Source: Amycolatopsis sp. MtRt-6 (GTDB taxonomy: Bacteria; Actinomycetota; Actinomycetes; Mycobacteriales; Pseudonocardiaceae). From it: a DNA stretch of 51,816 bases. The translations under genes were made by a program, and so were the position numbers. The stretch is taken from the NCBI RefSeq assembly GCF_017308975.1, contig NZ_JADWPD010000048.1, forward strand, positions 25,896 through 77,711. Direction: 5' to 3'. Positions 41,291 through 49,060 of this stretch are shown here, in pieces. Position 1 is the first letter of the stretch. The number at the start of each line of letters is the position of its first letter. The notes under the pieces are model-generated. The model was not told where the DNA came from. It saw only the letters and a list, made by a program, of their open reading frames with translations, and did no database searches.

Positions 41291-43027
41291 GGGCATCTTG
41301 ATCGTCTGGCCCGGGTGCATCGTCGGGCCGCAGTCGTCGAGCGGGCCGCCGAAGCGGTTCGCCGCCACCGCCGGGATCGTCTGGGCCGCGTACTCCTGGG
41401 CCGCCTTCAGCTTCGCCGGGTCCGTGACCGCGTCGCGGCGTACCCAGTCGCCGTTGCGGAGGCCCTCGATCGGGGAGCTGTAGATCAGCTCGTAGTCGCG
41501 GTCGAGACGCGGGTCCAGCGCGATGCCGTTGCCCGCCGCCCAGGGGCCCCACGAGTGGATGAACGTCGGCTTGACCGTGTCGAACACGTAGTCGCGGAGG
41601 CCCTGCAGGTCGTTGTCGTGCACCAGGTCGGCGATCGGCTTGTTGACCAGGCCCGCCATGTCGACCAGCTCCAGCCGGCTCGTCATCGACGAGCCGCCGA
41701 GGTCGGGCAGCAGCAGGGACGCCTTCTGCAGGCCGAGGATGTCGGCGTAGGTGTTGAAGCCGCGGCCGAAGCGGTCGGCCACCAGGCACGCCGTGATGTT
41801 CGGGTTCTTCGCGAACTTGTCCGCCGCCGCCGCGAACCCGACGGCCGTCGGGACGAACGCGCCCACCAGCACCACGACGATCCCGACGCGCAGCAGCGCC
41901 CGCCGGTGGCGCAGCAGCTCACCGGCCGACAGCGTGCCCGCGATGACCCCCAGCGCCCAGATCGGGCTGGCGAACCGGTGCTGGTACATCCAGTCGGGGA
42001 CCATCACGCCGTACGCGACGATCCCGAGCCCCAGCGGCACCAGCAGCGCGATCAGCGGACGCCGCCACGGCGCCTTGACCAGCGCGAACGCGATCACCAG
42101 CGCCAGCACGACCACGCCGGCCCAGCCCGCGTAGCCGACCAGCTCGAACGGCCGCTTCACCGCGTCGAGGCCGGGCAGGCCCTGCTGCTTCGCCACCGAC
42201 GGGTTGGCCAGCAGCCGCCCGAACTCCGTGTACCGCCAGACGACGTACGCGCCGAACGGCACGGCGAACGCCGCCACCGACAGCAGCGCCAGCCGGAAGC
42301 TCTTCCAGAACAGCCCGGACCGCAGCAGGAACAGCGCCGCGAGCGGGTACGCGCCCGCGTAGATCAGGCCTTCCGGGCGGGTCAGCGCGGCGAACGCGAC
42401 CATGACCCCGGACCAGAGCGCGACCTTCGGCGTCAGCAGCACGTCGCGCTTCACCGCGACGAACAACGTCACGCCGAGGGTGACGACCGCGAACGCGAAC
42501 AGCGAGTTCTCCAGGCCGGACACGACCCAGATGACGTACGACGGGATCGTCGCCAGCGTCAGGCCGGCGATCAGCGTGACCAGCCACGCGAAGCGGGTGA
42601 AGACCTGCTTCGCGGCGATGTAGCAGGCCGTCAGGACGCCGCCGGTGAACAGCAGGCCCAGCGCCTTCGGGTACAGCACGTAGTCGGGGATGCCGAAGAT
42701 CGCGCCGTGGTCGAAGAGGCCGACGAGCTTGCCGAGGCCGAGCAGCACCATCCACGTCGGGTCGGAGAAGCCCTCGACCGGCGGGGCGCCCGGCTGCAGC
42801 ACCGGGCCGAGGCCGTCGGCGAAGCTGCGGGCGTAGGAGAAGGTGATGGCGGCGTCGTCGACGATCCAGTGCCCGTAGCGGACGGCGTGGACGGCGACCG
42901 CCGCGACGCCGGCGAGCACCGCCAGGACCGGCGCCAGCCGCGCACCCCAGCCGCGGGTGGTCGTGGCGACAGCCGGGTCCTCGGGGACGTCGCTCGGAGA
43001 AGTCTCGGTGAGTGCGCTAGCCGTCAT
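41285..43027 (-). CDS. GT-C superfamily membrane glycosyltransferase
   Basis: 580 residues with about ten membrane helices and a C-terminal ~180-residue domain outside the membrane. After the first helix comes YGHWIVDDAAITFSYARSFADGLGPVLQPGAPPVEGFSDPTWMVLLG, the VDD acidic pair and GFSDPxW loop of lipid-linked-sugar GT-C enzymes; it recalls mycobacterial arabinofuranosyltransferases such as AftB. Donor would be a polyprenyl-phosphate sugar and the acceptor a wall glycan; neither can be fixed. ATG 43027 has a poor binding site (ACGAGGAC directly before). A TACAGT hexamer on the minus strand at 43144-43139 is a possible -10. The stop lies in a repeat array. Confidence 0.78.
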   Translation of the reverse strand: MTASALTETSPSDVPEDPAVATTTRGWGARLAPVLAVLAGVAAVAVHAVRYGHWIVDDAAITFSYARSFADGLGPVLQPGAPPVEGFSDPTWMVLLGLGKLVGLFDHGAIFGIPDYVLYPKALGLLFTGGVLTACYIAAKQVFTRFAWLVTLIAGLTLATIPSYVIWVVSGLENSLFAFAVVTLGVTLFVAVKRDVLLTPKVALWSGVMVAFAALTRPEGLIYAGAYPLAALFLLRSGLFWKSFRLALLSVAAFAVPFGAYVVWRYTEFGRLLANPSVAKQQGLPGLDAVKRPFELVGYAGWAGVVVLALVIAFALVKAPWRRPLIALLVPLGLGIVAYGVMVPDWMYQHRFASPIWALGVIAGTLSAGELLRHRRALLRVGIVVVLVGAFVPTAVGFAAAADKFAKNPNITACLVADRFGRGFNTYADILGLQKASLLLPDLGGSSMTSRLELVDMAGLVNKPIADLVHDNDLQGLRDYVFDTVKPTFIHSWGPWAAGNGIALDPRLDRDYELIYSSPIEGLRNGDWVRRDAVTDPAKLKAAQEYAAQTIPAVAANRFGGPLDDCGPTMHPGQTIKMPG

Positions 43028-43211
43028 GTCCTCGTCACTGTTCCGCCCGCAGGCTTCTGCCGGTGGGATACGCGCGAGCCGGCGCCCCCTTGCTGGACCC
43101 GGAGGCCGGACCCGACACCGCGGCGACGCGGTCGAGACACTGTAGCCAATACCCCATCCGAGGTCCGCCACGCGTCGGGGTTGAGCGTGATCCACCCCAC
43201 ATTTTCACTGG

Positions 43212-44399
43212 TCAGGACAGGTGCGAGGTGTCGTTGACGAGCCGGACCGAAGCGTTCCCGTCCGGGTAGAACTCGACGATCGACAGCGACGCCAGGTCCA
43301 GGTGCAGCCGGAACAGCAGCTGCGGGCCGGCGTCGAGGCCCATCCGGAGCAGCGTCTTGATCGGCGTCACGTGGCTGACCAGCACCAACGTCCGGCCGCC
43401 GTGCTCGGCGAGCAGCTCGTCGCGGGCCTTGCGGACGCGCCGGTGCACGACGTCGAAGCTCTCCCCGCCCGGCGGCGGCACCGAGCTGTCGCCCAGCCAG
43501 GACCGGTGCAGCTCGGGGTCGCGGTCGGCGGCTTCGGCGAACGTCAGGCCTTCCCACTCGCCGAAGTCGGTCTCGATGAGGCCCGGGTGGGTCTCGACGC
43601 GGCCGCCGAGCGCGTCGGCGACGGCCTGCGCGGTCTGCTTGGTGCGGGTGAGCGGCGAGGAGATGATCGGGACGGCCTCGCCGTCGACGACCAGCCCTTC
43701 GGTCGCGGCCAGCCGCTTCGCCGCCGCGGCGGCCTGCGTCCGGCCCAGCTCGGTCAGCGGGACGTCGCCGCGGCCGGAGTAGCGGCGCAGCGCCGACATC
43801 TCCGTCTGGCCGTGGCGCAGCAGGAGCAGCCGGGTCGGGGTGCCCTGGGCGCCGGTCCAGGCCACCGCCGCGCGGTCGGGCTTGCGGGTGGGCAGGCTGG
43901 GCCGCCCTTCGGGGGTCCGGGTGGCGGAGCCCCCGGCCCGGGGCGAAGCCCCGGATTGATTCGGCTTGCCGGGCCGGCCGGCCGCGGGCTTGCCGGTCGC
44001 CGCGTCCATGGCTTCGTTGGCCAGCCGGTCGGCGTGGGAGTTCTGCGCGCGCGGGATCCACTCGTACTTGACGCGGGAGAACCCCGCGGCCAGCCCCTTG
44101 GCCTCCTCTGCCAGCGGCTGCATGTCCGGGTGCTTGATCTTCCAGCGCCCGGACATCTGCTCCACGACGAGCTTCGAGTCCATCCGGACGTCCACAGTGG
44201 ACGCGCCCAGCTCGGCGGCCGCGGCCAGGCCGGCGATCAGCCCGCGGTACTCGGCGACGTTGTTGGTGACGACGCCGAGGCTTTCCTTGCGCTCGGCGAG
44301 GACCTGGCCGTCGCTGTCGCGAACCACCGCGCCGTAGCCGGCCGGCCCCGGGTTGCCCCGGGAGCCGCCGTCGGCTTCGACCACCACATGCGACGTCAC
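43212..44399 (-). CDS. Bifunctional RNase HI / histidine phosphatase
   Basis: 395 residues. The N-terminal RNase H domain has catalytic Asp10 (EADGGSRGNPGPAGYG), Glu50 (NVAEYRGL) and Asp74 (RMDSKLVVEQM). After a linker of about 45 residues comes a phosphoglycerate-mutase-like phosphatase with RLLLLRHGQTEMSALRRYSGRGD and a second His in VLVSHVTPI. This matches mycobacterial Rv2228c-type proteins, whose phosphatase acts on alpha-ribazole phosphate of cobalamin synthesis. GTG 44399 overlaps the upstream zinc-ribbon gene by 4 bases. The linker is partly encoded by a G/C-rich hairpin sequence that looks like an inserted intergenic repeat. Confidence 0.92.
   Translation of the reverse strand: MTSHVVVEADGGSRGNPGPAGYGAVVRDSDGQVLAERKESLGVVTNNVAEYRGLIAGLAAAAELGASTVDVRMDSKLVVEQMSGRWKIKHPDMQPLAEEAKGLAAGFSRVKYEWIPRAQNSHADRLANEAMDAATGKPAAGRPGKPNQSGASPRAGGSATRTPEGRPSLPTRKPDRAAVAWTGAQGTPTRLLLLRHGQTEMSALRRYSGRGDVPLTELGRTQAAAAAKRLAATEGLVVDGEAVPIISSPLTRTKQTAQAVADALGGRVETHPGLIETDFGEWEGLTFAEAADRDPELHRSWLGDSSVPPPGGESFDVVHRRVRKARDELLAEHGGRTLVLVSHVTPIKTLLRMGLDAGPQLLFRLHLDLASLSIVEFYPDGNASVRLVNDTSHLS
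43909..43954. repeat. Hairpin-forming insert in the RNase H/phosphatase linker
   Basis: Contains CGGGGCgaaGCCCCG (43939-43953), a stem of six with a GAA loop, next to CCCCCGGCCCGGGG. Translated it gives a GASPRAGGSATRTPEGR stretch, a peptide I associate with intergenic repeats read through in actinomycete genomes. In frame and between two domains, so tolerated. Confidence 0.5.
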
Positions 44400-45133
44400 A
44401 GACCCGACTCCAGGGTCCGGACCAGGATCGCGCCGCAGTTCTCGCACTGGATGACGTCGTCCTCCGGCGCGGCCTTGATCTCGTTGACCGTGTTGCGGTC
44501 CAGCTCCAGCTGGCAGGCGCCGCAGCGGCGGGCCCGCAGCAGCGCGGCCCCGATGCCCTTGTGCTCGCGGACCCGCTCGTACAGCTTGAGCAGCGGCTCC
44601 GGGAAGCGCGGCACCAGCTTCTCGCGGTCTTCGGCGCGGCGCGCGCGGGTGGTGTCGAGGTCCTTGAACGCCTCGTCGCGGCGGGCGACCGCGGCGGCGA
44701 CCTCGGCTTCGGCCTTGTCGACCTCGGCGCCGGTGCGCTGCGCGTCCAGGCCGAGGGCCTCGCGCTGCTCCATCAGCTCCAGCAGGTCGTCCTCCAACGC
44801 CGTCTGGCGGCGTTCGAGCGACTGCAGCTCGTGCTCGATGTCGGTCATCTGCTTGGAGTTGACCGTGCCGGACGCCAGGAGCTTGCGGTCGCGGTCCTCG
44901 CGGGCGCGCACCGACTCGATCTCCTTCTCCTGCCGGGCGATCTCGCGGTCGAGGTCGGAGGCGGCGGTCTCCACCGAGACGAGCGCGTCGCGGCGCGCTC
45001 GGACGGTCTTCTCCCCCGCCTCGATCTCGGCCAGCTCGGGCAGGGTGCGGCGGCGGTGCGCGGTGCGCGAGAGCTCGGCGTCCACCTTGGCGAGCTCGAG
45101 CAACTGGCGCTGCACGGCGGGTTCGGCCTTCAC
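44396..45133 (-). CDS. Coiled-coil protein with C4 zinc ribbon
   Basis: 245 residues. Residues of about 5-175 form a long coiled coil (heptads through ELAEIEAGEKTVRARRDALVSVETAASDLDREIARQEKEIESVRARED and IEHELQSLERRQTALEDDLLELMEQREALG). A C-terminal zinc ribbon has two CxxC pairs (RRCGACQLEL and QCENCGAIL). Homologue in position and form of mycobacterial Rv2229c; thought to bind nucleic acid, with a proposed role in RNase H or cobalamin-related gene clusters unproven. GTG 45133 follows AGAGGAG by six bases. Middle gene of a three-gene run. Confidence 0.9.
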   Translation of the reverse strand: MKAEPAVQRQLLELAKVDAELSRTAHRRRTLPELAEIEAGEKTVRARRDALVSVETAASDLDREIARQEKEIESVRAREDRDRKLLASGTVNSKQMTDIEHELQSLERRQTALEDDLLELMEQREALGLDAQRTGAEVDKAEAEVAAAVARRDEAFKDLDTTRARRAEDREKLVPRFPEPLLKLYERVREHKGIGAALLRARRCGACQLELDRNTVNEIKAAPEDDVIQCENCGAILVRTLESGL

Positions 45134-45143
45134 GGTGCTCCTC

Positions 45144-45974
45144 TTAGATCGATGTGCGCTCGGCGCGGACGTTCCACGGGTCGGTGCACCGCGTGGAGAC
45201 GTGAACGTCGACGTTACCCGCAAAGGCCTGCGTCACGAGCGCCGAGGCTTGCCCGCACCAGGGCCACTCGCTGGCCCAGTGGGTCAGCCCGACCAGCGCG
45301 GGCACCGGACCCCGGCCGGCGAGGTGCTCGCCGGCCGGGTGATGCCGCAGGTCGGCGGTGACGAAGGCGTCGACGCCGGCTTCGGTGGCCTGCTTGAGGT
45401 AGGAGTCCCCGGCGCCGCCGGACACGGCGACGGTGCGGATCGGGCGGTCCGCGTCGCCCGCGCCGAGCACGCCGGGCACGGTCGCGGGCAGGGCGTCGGC
45501 GACGCGCTGGACGAACGCCGCGAACGGCTCGGGCTCGGGCAGCTCGCCGAGGCGGCCGATGCCGGTGACGCCGTCGGCGTTGGCCGCGAGCGGCCCGGTC
45601 ACCCGGAGGCCGATGGCGTGGGCGAGCGCGTCGGACACGCCGGGGTCGGCGGAGTCGGCGTTGGTGTGCGCGCAGTAGAGGGCGATGCCTTCGCGGATCA
45701 TCCGGTGGACGAGCGAGCCCTTGGCGGTGTCGGCGGGCACGCCGTGCACGCCGCGCAGCAGCAGCGGGTGGTGGGCGACGATCAGCTGCGCGCCGAGCTC
45801 GACGGCTTCCTCGACGGTCTCGGCGACGGGGTCGACGCAGAACAGCACGCGGCTCACCGGTTCGGCGGGGTCGCCGCAGACGAGGCCGACGGCGTCCCAG
45901 GATTCGGCCAGTTCGGGCGGATATGCCCGTTCCAGCACGGCGATGATTTCGGAAATGGCGGAAGGCGCGGGCAC
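45144..45974 (-). CDS. Nif3-like dinuclear metal-centre protein
   Basis: 276 residues of the Nif3/YbgI family, hexameric proteins with two metal ions per subunit. ESWDAVGLVCGDP is the N-terminal signature. The metal ligands sit in LIVAHHPLLLRG and CAHTNADSADPGVSDALA. The C-terminal half has VAVSGGAGDSYLKQATEAGVDAFVTADLRHHPAGEH with the second histidine set. Often annotated as GTP cyclohydrolase 1 type 2, which is not well proven. GTG 45974 is preferred; ATG 46007 in the same frame would overlap the divergent chorismate mutase start. The next gene starts ten bases past its stop. Confidence 0.87.
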   Translation of the reverse strand: MPAPSAISEIIAVLERAYPPELAESWDAVGLVCGDPAEPVSRVLFCVDPVAETVEEAVELGAQLIVAHHPLLLRGVHGVPADTAKGSLVHRMIREGIALYCAHTNADSADPGVSDALAHAIGLRVTGPLAANADGVTGIGRLGELPEPEPFAAFVQRVADALPATVPGVLGAGDADRPIRTVAVSGGAGDSYLKQATEAGVDAFVTADLRHHPAGEHLAGRGPVPALVGLTHWASEWPWCGQASALVTQAFAGNVDVHVSTRCTDPWNVRAERTSI

Positions 45975-46005
45975 GCGGTGATTTTCGCATGTACGGTCCG
46001 GGACC

Positions 46006-46572
46006 ATGCGCCTTCGGTCCTTCCTCGTCACGGTGACAGCTGTCCTCGCCGCGTCTCTCGTGGGTTCGGTTCCCGCTTCGGCTTCGAGTCCCACGTTGTG
46101 GCGGCTCACCGACCTGGCGGCCCAGCGCGTCGCGATCGCCGACCAGGTGGCCGCGGCGAAGTACGGAACGCCGTCGCCGATCGACGACCCGGCGCGGGAG
46201 CAGCAGATCTACGACTCGGTGGCGGCGCGCGCCCCGGGCCTCGGCCTGGACCCGGCGGACGCGGTGCGGTTCTTCCGCGCCCAGATCGAGGCGAACAAGC
46301 TGGTGCAGCGCGGCCTCTACGCCCGCTGGGACGCGCACCCGGACCAGGCGCCGACGACCCGCCCGGACCTCGGGCAGATCCGCCCGGTGATCGACGGGCT
46401 CAACACGAGCCTGCTGACGGAGCTGGCGGCGACGACGTCGGTGCGGGCGGCGCGGTCGTGCCCGGTCCGGCAGCTGGTGACGGCGGACGTGGTGGATCTC
46501 CGCCACCGGTTCGACGCCCTGCACGCGCGGGCGTTGGGCGAAGCGACGTCGGCGACCTGCACGGCGGGCTAG
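46006..46572 (+). CDS. Secreted chorismate mutase (AroQ-gamma type)
   Basis: 188 residues. A signal peptide (FLVTVTAVLAASLVGSVPASA, cleavage near 27) precedes an all-helical AroQ domain: LTDLAAQRVAIADQVAAAKYGTPSPIDDPAREQQIYDSVAARAPGLGLDPADAVRFFRAQIEANKLVQRG, with catalytic Arg, Lys and Glu in the expected places. It would convert chorismate to prephenate outside the cytosol; the point of this in bacteria is unclear. Two cysteines near the end (SCP and TCT) could form the disulfide typical of secreted forms. ATG 46006 lies eight bases after TACGGT, so translation is probably leaderless. Confidence 0.86.
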   Translation: MRLRSFLVTVTAVLAASLVGSVPASASSPTLWRLTDLAAQRVAIADQVAAAKYGTPSPIDDPAREQQIYDSVAARAPGLGLDPADAVRFFRAQIEANKLVQRGLYARWDAHPDQAPTTRPDLGQIRPVIDGLNTSLLTELAATTSVRAARSCPVRQLVTADVVDLRHRFDALHARALGEATSATCTAG

Positions 46573-46573
46573 G

Positions 46574-46607
46574 GGCGCCCCGGCGGCGTCAGGCCGCCGC
46601 GGGCGCC
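46574..46607. terminator. Strong hairpin at the 3' end of the chorismate mutase gene
   Basis: GGCGCCCCGGCGGC (46574-46587) pairs with GCCGCCGCGGGCGCC (46593-46607) with a single bulge and a 5-base loop. It lies directly after the stop and between two convergent genes; there is no T-run, as is usual in this group. Confidence 0.65.
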
Positions 46608-46620
46608 GGATGGGCCGGGT

Positions 46621-46683
46621 TCAGTTGCAGTTGCCGCAGCAGCCGCAGCCCTGGCCGGTGCACTTCGAGCAGCACCCGTGCAT
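46621..46683 (-). CDS. 20-residue Cys-rich peptide, metallothionein-like
   Basis: Starts ATG 46683 and ends TGA 46621. Seven of 20 residues are cysteine (positions 4, 5, 8, 13, 15, 16, 19), arranged as CC-xx-C, CxCC and CxxC, the spacing of soft-metal-binding peptides. There is one His (2) and no bulky hydrophobic residue. GGAAGGAGAG lies six bases upstream of the ATG, one of the best ribosome binding sites in the window. A TAGCGT -10-like hexamer (minus strand, 46726-46721) would give a short leader of about 30 bases. The frame stays open upstream into a repeat array, but that extension has no binding site. Too short for most gene finders; function is inferred from composition. Confidence 0.6.
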   Translation of the reverse strand: MHGCCSKCTGQGCGCCGNCN

Positions 46684-47016
46684 GATCGCTCTCCTTCCGG
46701 TTCGCGTCCTCGCCCGATCGACGCTAAGCGCGGGCCGCGGGGCGCGGATACCGCCGAGCGGGCGGGTGACCGGGTGAACCCGCTGGTTACGCTCGGGCCG
46801 CGCGCAGAGCCCGCCGCGTGCCCGGAGGGGCATCACCCGTGGCTGGAGGGGCATCACCCGTGTTTGCGGGGGCATCACGCCAATGCCCGCCCAATCACGT
46901 GTGATGCCCGCTGAATCACGCTTGATGCCCGCTCAGTCACGTGTGATGCCTCTCCGATCACCGGTGGCCGCGGTGCTCGCGTCCGGCCGAGGCGGGCCGG
47001 TCGTTACGCTCGGGGC
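46684..47016. other. Intergenic region with repeat array between flanking direct repeats
   Basis: 333 bases without a gene. It holds the promoter of the Cys-rich peptide, the repeat array at 46825-46961, and GTTACGCTCGGG twice (46786-46797 and 47003-47014), one copy each side of the array. The right-hand copy is the probable -10 (TACGCT) of the phosphatase gene. Confidence 0.6.
46825..46961. repeat. Converging array of CATCACGCGTG units
   Basis: Left half: forward units GGAGGGGCATCACCCGTG twice, then GGGGGCATCACGCC. Right half: reversed units CAATCACGTGTGATGCCC, GAATCACGCTTGATGCCC, CAGTCACGTGTGATGCC. Period 20-21 bases, centre near 46880. Same design as 32561-32687. Confidence 0.85.
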
Positions 47017-47478
47017 GTGCCGCACATCGTCTTCGTCTGCTCCGGCAACATCTGCCGCTCCCCGATGGCCGAGCTGGTGTTCCGGGCCAAGCTCGCCGAC
47101 GCCGGTCTCGATCACGCCGTCCGCGTCACCAGCGCCGGCACCGGGCCGTGGCACGTCGGCGAGCCCGCCGACAAGCGCGCCCGGGCGACGCTGAAAGCGC
47201 ACGGCTACCCGACCTCGCACGTCGCGTCCGAGGTGTCGGACGAGGACCTCGACGCCGACCTGCTGCTGGCCGCCGACGAAGGGCACCTCGAGTTCCTGCG
47301 GTCGCGGGTCGGCGACCCGGCGAAGGTGCGGCTGCTGCGGTCGTTCGACCCGGCGGCGCCCGAGGGGGCCGAGGTCCCGGACCCGTACTACGGCGGTGAC
47401 GACGGCTTCGAAGACGTCCTCGGCATGATCGAACGCGCGGTGCCCGGTTTGCTGGATTGGGTGCGTTCGCCGCGGTAG
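47017..47478 (+). CDS. Low-molecular-weight protein tyrosine phosphatase
   Basis: 153 residues. The P-loop CSGNICRSP (Cys8-x5-Arg14) opens the protein, and the general-acid loop is DPYYGGDDGFEDVL near the end. The fold matches PtpA-type enzymes that remove phosphate from tyrosine in proteins. GTG 47017 lies six bases after TACGCT (47005-47010), so it is probably leaderless. The 2133-bp tandem duplication begins inside this gene at 47167, around codon 51, leaving this copy complete. Confidence 0.92.
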   Translation: MPHIVFVCSGNICRSPMAELVFRAKLADAGLDHAVRVTSAGTGPWHVGEPADKRARATLKAHGYPTSHVASEVSDEDLDADLLLAADEGHLEFLRSRVGDPAKVRLLRSFDPAAPEGAEVPDPYYGGDDGFEDVLGMIERAVPGLLDWVRSPR

Positions 47479-47527
47479 TGGTCACAGCCCGCGCAGGCCG
47501 CCGGGCGGCACGGGCTACCGTGGTGGG

Positions 47528-48361
47528 GTGCGGTTGCGGTTCCTGCTCCGGCCCGGGTGGCTGGCTCTGACGGCGGTGGTGTTCACCTTCGCCGTCTGCT
47601 GCTTCACCCTGCTCTCGCCCTGGCAGTTCAGCCGCAACACCGAACGCGAGCAGCAGAACTCCGCGCTGGAGACGTCGTTCACCGCGGCGCCGGTGCCGCT
47701 GCCGCAGCTGCTGCCGCCGGGGAGCGTGCCCGACCAGCGCACCGAGTGGCACCTCGTCTCGATCACCGGCCAGTACCTGCCGGACAAGGAGGTCATCGCG
47801 CGGCTGCGGACGGTCCAGGGCGAAGGCGCCTTCGAAGTCCTGACGCCGATGCGGACCACCGACGGCACGATCGTGCTGATCGACCGTGGCTACGTCCGGC
47901 TGGACAGCAAGTCCGGCGTGCTGCCGTTCGCGCCGCCGCCGGCCGGGACCGTGTCGGTGACGGCCCGGGTGCGCGCGGACGAGACCGACCCGAAGAACCG
48001 TGACGCGTTCGCCGACGCTTCGACCGGCGGGCGGCTGCAGAGTTACGTCGTCGACTCGCGGGTGGTGGCGCGGGCGGGGAACCTCGACATCCGGCCGGGG
48101 TACTTCCAGCTCGACGTCGGCCAGCCCGGCGTGCTCGGCGCGTTGCCGCTGCCGCAGACGGACTCGGGGCCGTTCCTGTCGTACGCGCTGCAGTGGATCG
48201 CGTTCGGGGCGATGGCGCTGCTCGGCTGGCTGTACTTCACGGTCCGCGAGCTGAAGCCGGGCGGCGCGCTGGACGGTTCCGCCACTCCTCCGGCACGCCG
48301 GAAGTCCGTCGCGGAGATCCTCGCCGAGGACGAACTCGCGGAAAGTGGCCATCAGAAGTAG
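47528..48361 (+). CDS. SURF1-family protein (copy 1)
   Basis: 277 residues with one helix at each end (PGWLALTAVVFTFAVCCFTLLSPWQF, about 8-32, and FLSYALQWIAFGAMALLGWLYFTVRE, about 217-242), enclosing the outer SURF1 domain (RTEWHLVSITGQYLPDKEVIARLRTVQGEGAFEVLTPMRTTDGTIVLIDRGYV). SURF1 proteins help assemble haem a into cytochrome oxidase. GTG 47528 lies six bases after TACCGT, so it is probably leaderless. Both conserved motifs are intact in both copies. The CtaG-like gene at 5.9 kb is another oxidase-assembly gene in the window. Confidence 0.9.
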   Translation: MRLRFLLRPGWLALTAVVFTFAVCCFTLLSPWQFSRNTEREQQNSALETSFTAAPVPLPQLLPPGSVPDQRTEWHLVSITGQYLPDKEVIARLRTVQGEGAFEVLTPMRTTDGTIVLIDRGYVRLDSKSGVLPFAPPPAGTVSVTARVRADETDPKNRDAFADASTGGRLQSYVVDSRVVARAGNLDIRPGYFQLDVGQPGVLGALPLPQTDSGPFLSYALQWIAFGAMALLGWLYFTVRELKPGGALDGSATPPARRKSVAEILAEDELAESGHQK

Positions 48362-48411
48362 GCCGGAAATGGCCCTCTGACGAGGCCACTTGCCTCGGGA
48401 ATACTCGGGCC

Positions 48412-49032
48412 ATGTTGATCCACCCCTGGGACTCGGCCGCTTCCGACGCGGAGTGGCGGGAGTGGCTGTCCGGCCACGACTTCGGCCAGCTCGTCGCCGG
48501 CGGGGCCGGCCGCGACCTGCCGGTGGTGACGCCGGCGCACTTCGCGTTCGACGGCGACCGCACGATCGTCACGCATCTGGCCCGCCCGAACCCGATCTGG
48601 CCGCTGCTGGAGGAGCACCCGCGAGCCCTGCTGACGGTGATCGGCGACTACACCTACATCCGCGCGGACTGGAACGCGACGGCGGACCCGGCGTACGGCG
48701 TCCCGACGTCGTACTACGCGACGGTGCAGCTCGAAGGTGACGTGCGGCTGGTGGACGACCCGGCGGCGAAGGCGGCGCTGCTGGAGAAGCAGCTGCGCCA
48801 CTTCGAGCGGGACGGGGCCCGGGCACCGGTGAGCGCGGCTCAGGACGCGCCGGACCGGCGGTTGCTGCCGGGAATTCGCGGGATCGAGTTCACGGTCACC
48901 GGGGTGCGGGCGAAGTTCAAGTTCGGCGGGAACCGGAGTGCCGAGGACCGGGAGCGGATCGGGGCCCGGCTGGCCGAGCGAGGTGGACCGCTGGACACCG
49001 AAGCCTTGGCGCAGCTGCGGCGCCGCGGCTGA
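48412..49032 (+). CDS. PaiB-like FMN-binding protein (copy 1)
   Basis: 206 residues of the PaiB family, split-barrel FMN-binding proteins named after a Bacillus negative regulator of sporulation and protease genes; true activity here is unknown. The barrel runs through FGQLVAGGAGRDLPVVTPAHFAFDGDRTIVTHLARPNPIWPLLEEHPRALLTVIGDYTYIRADWN and SYYATVQLEGDVRLVDDPAAKAALLEKQL, ending GIRGIEFTVTGVRAKFKFGGNRSAEDRERI, the family's C-terminal signature. ATG 48412 has no ribosome binding site; AATACT lies six bases before it, so it may be leaderless. Confidence 0.85.
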   Translation: MLIHPWDSAASDAEWREWLSGHDFGQLVAGGAGRDLPVVTPAHFAFDGDRTIVTHLARPNPIWPLLEEHPRALLTVIGDYTYIRADWNATADPAYGVPTSYYATVQLEGDVRLVDDPAAKAALLEKQLRHFERDGARAPVSAAQDAPDRRLLPGIRGIEFTVTGVRAKFKFGGNRSAEDRERIGARLAERGGPLDTEALAQLRRRG

Positions 49033-49060
49033 GAGAGCGAACTCCCCCGCCCTCCTCTGG

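Noticed and set aside
46684..46878. An 85-residue frame ending in the Cys-rich peptide
   Set aside because: Its upstream part is the translated repeat array and has no ribosome binding site; the ATG at 46683 has an excellent one.
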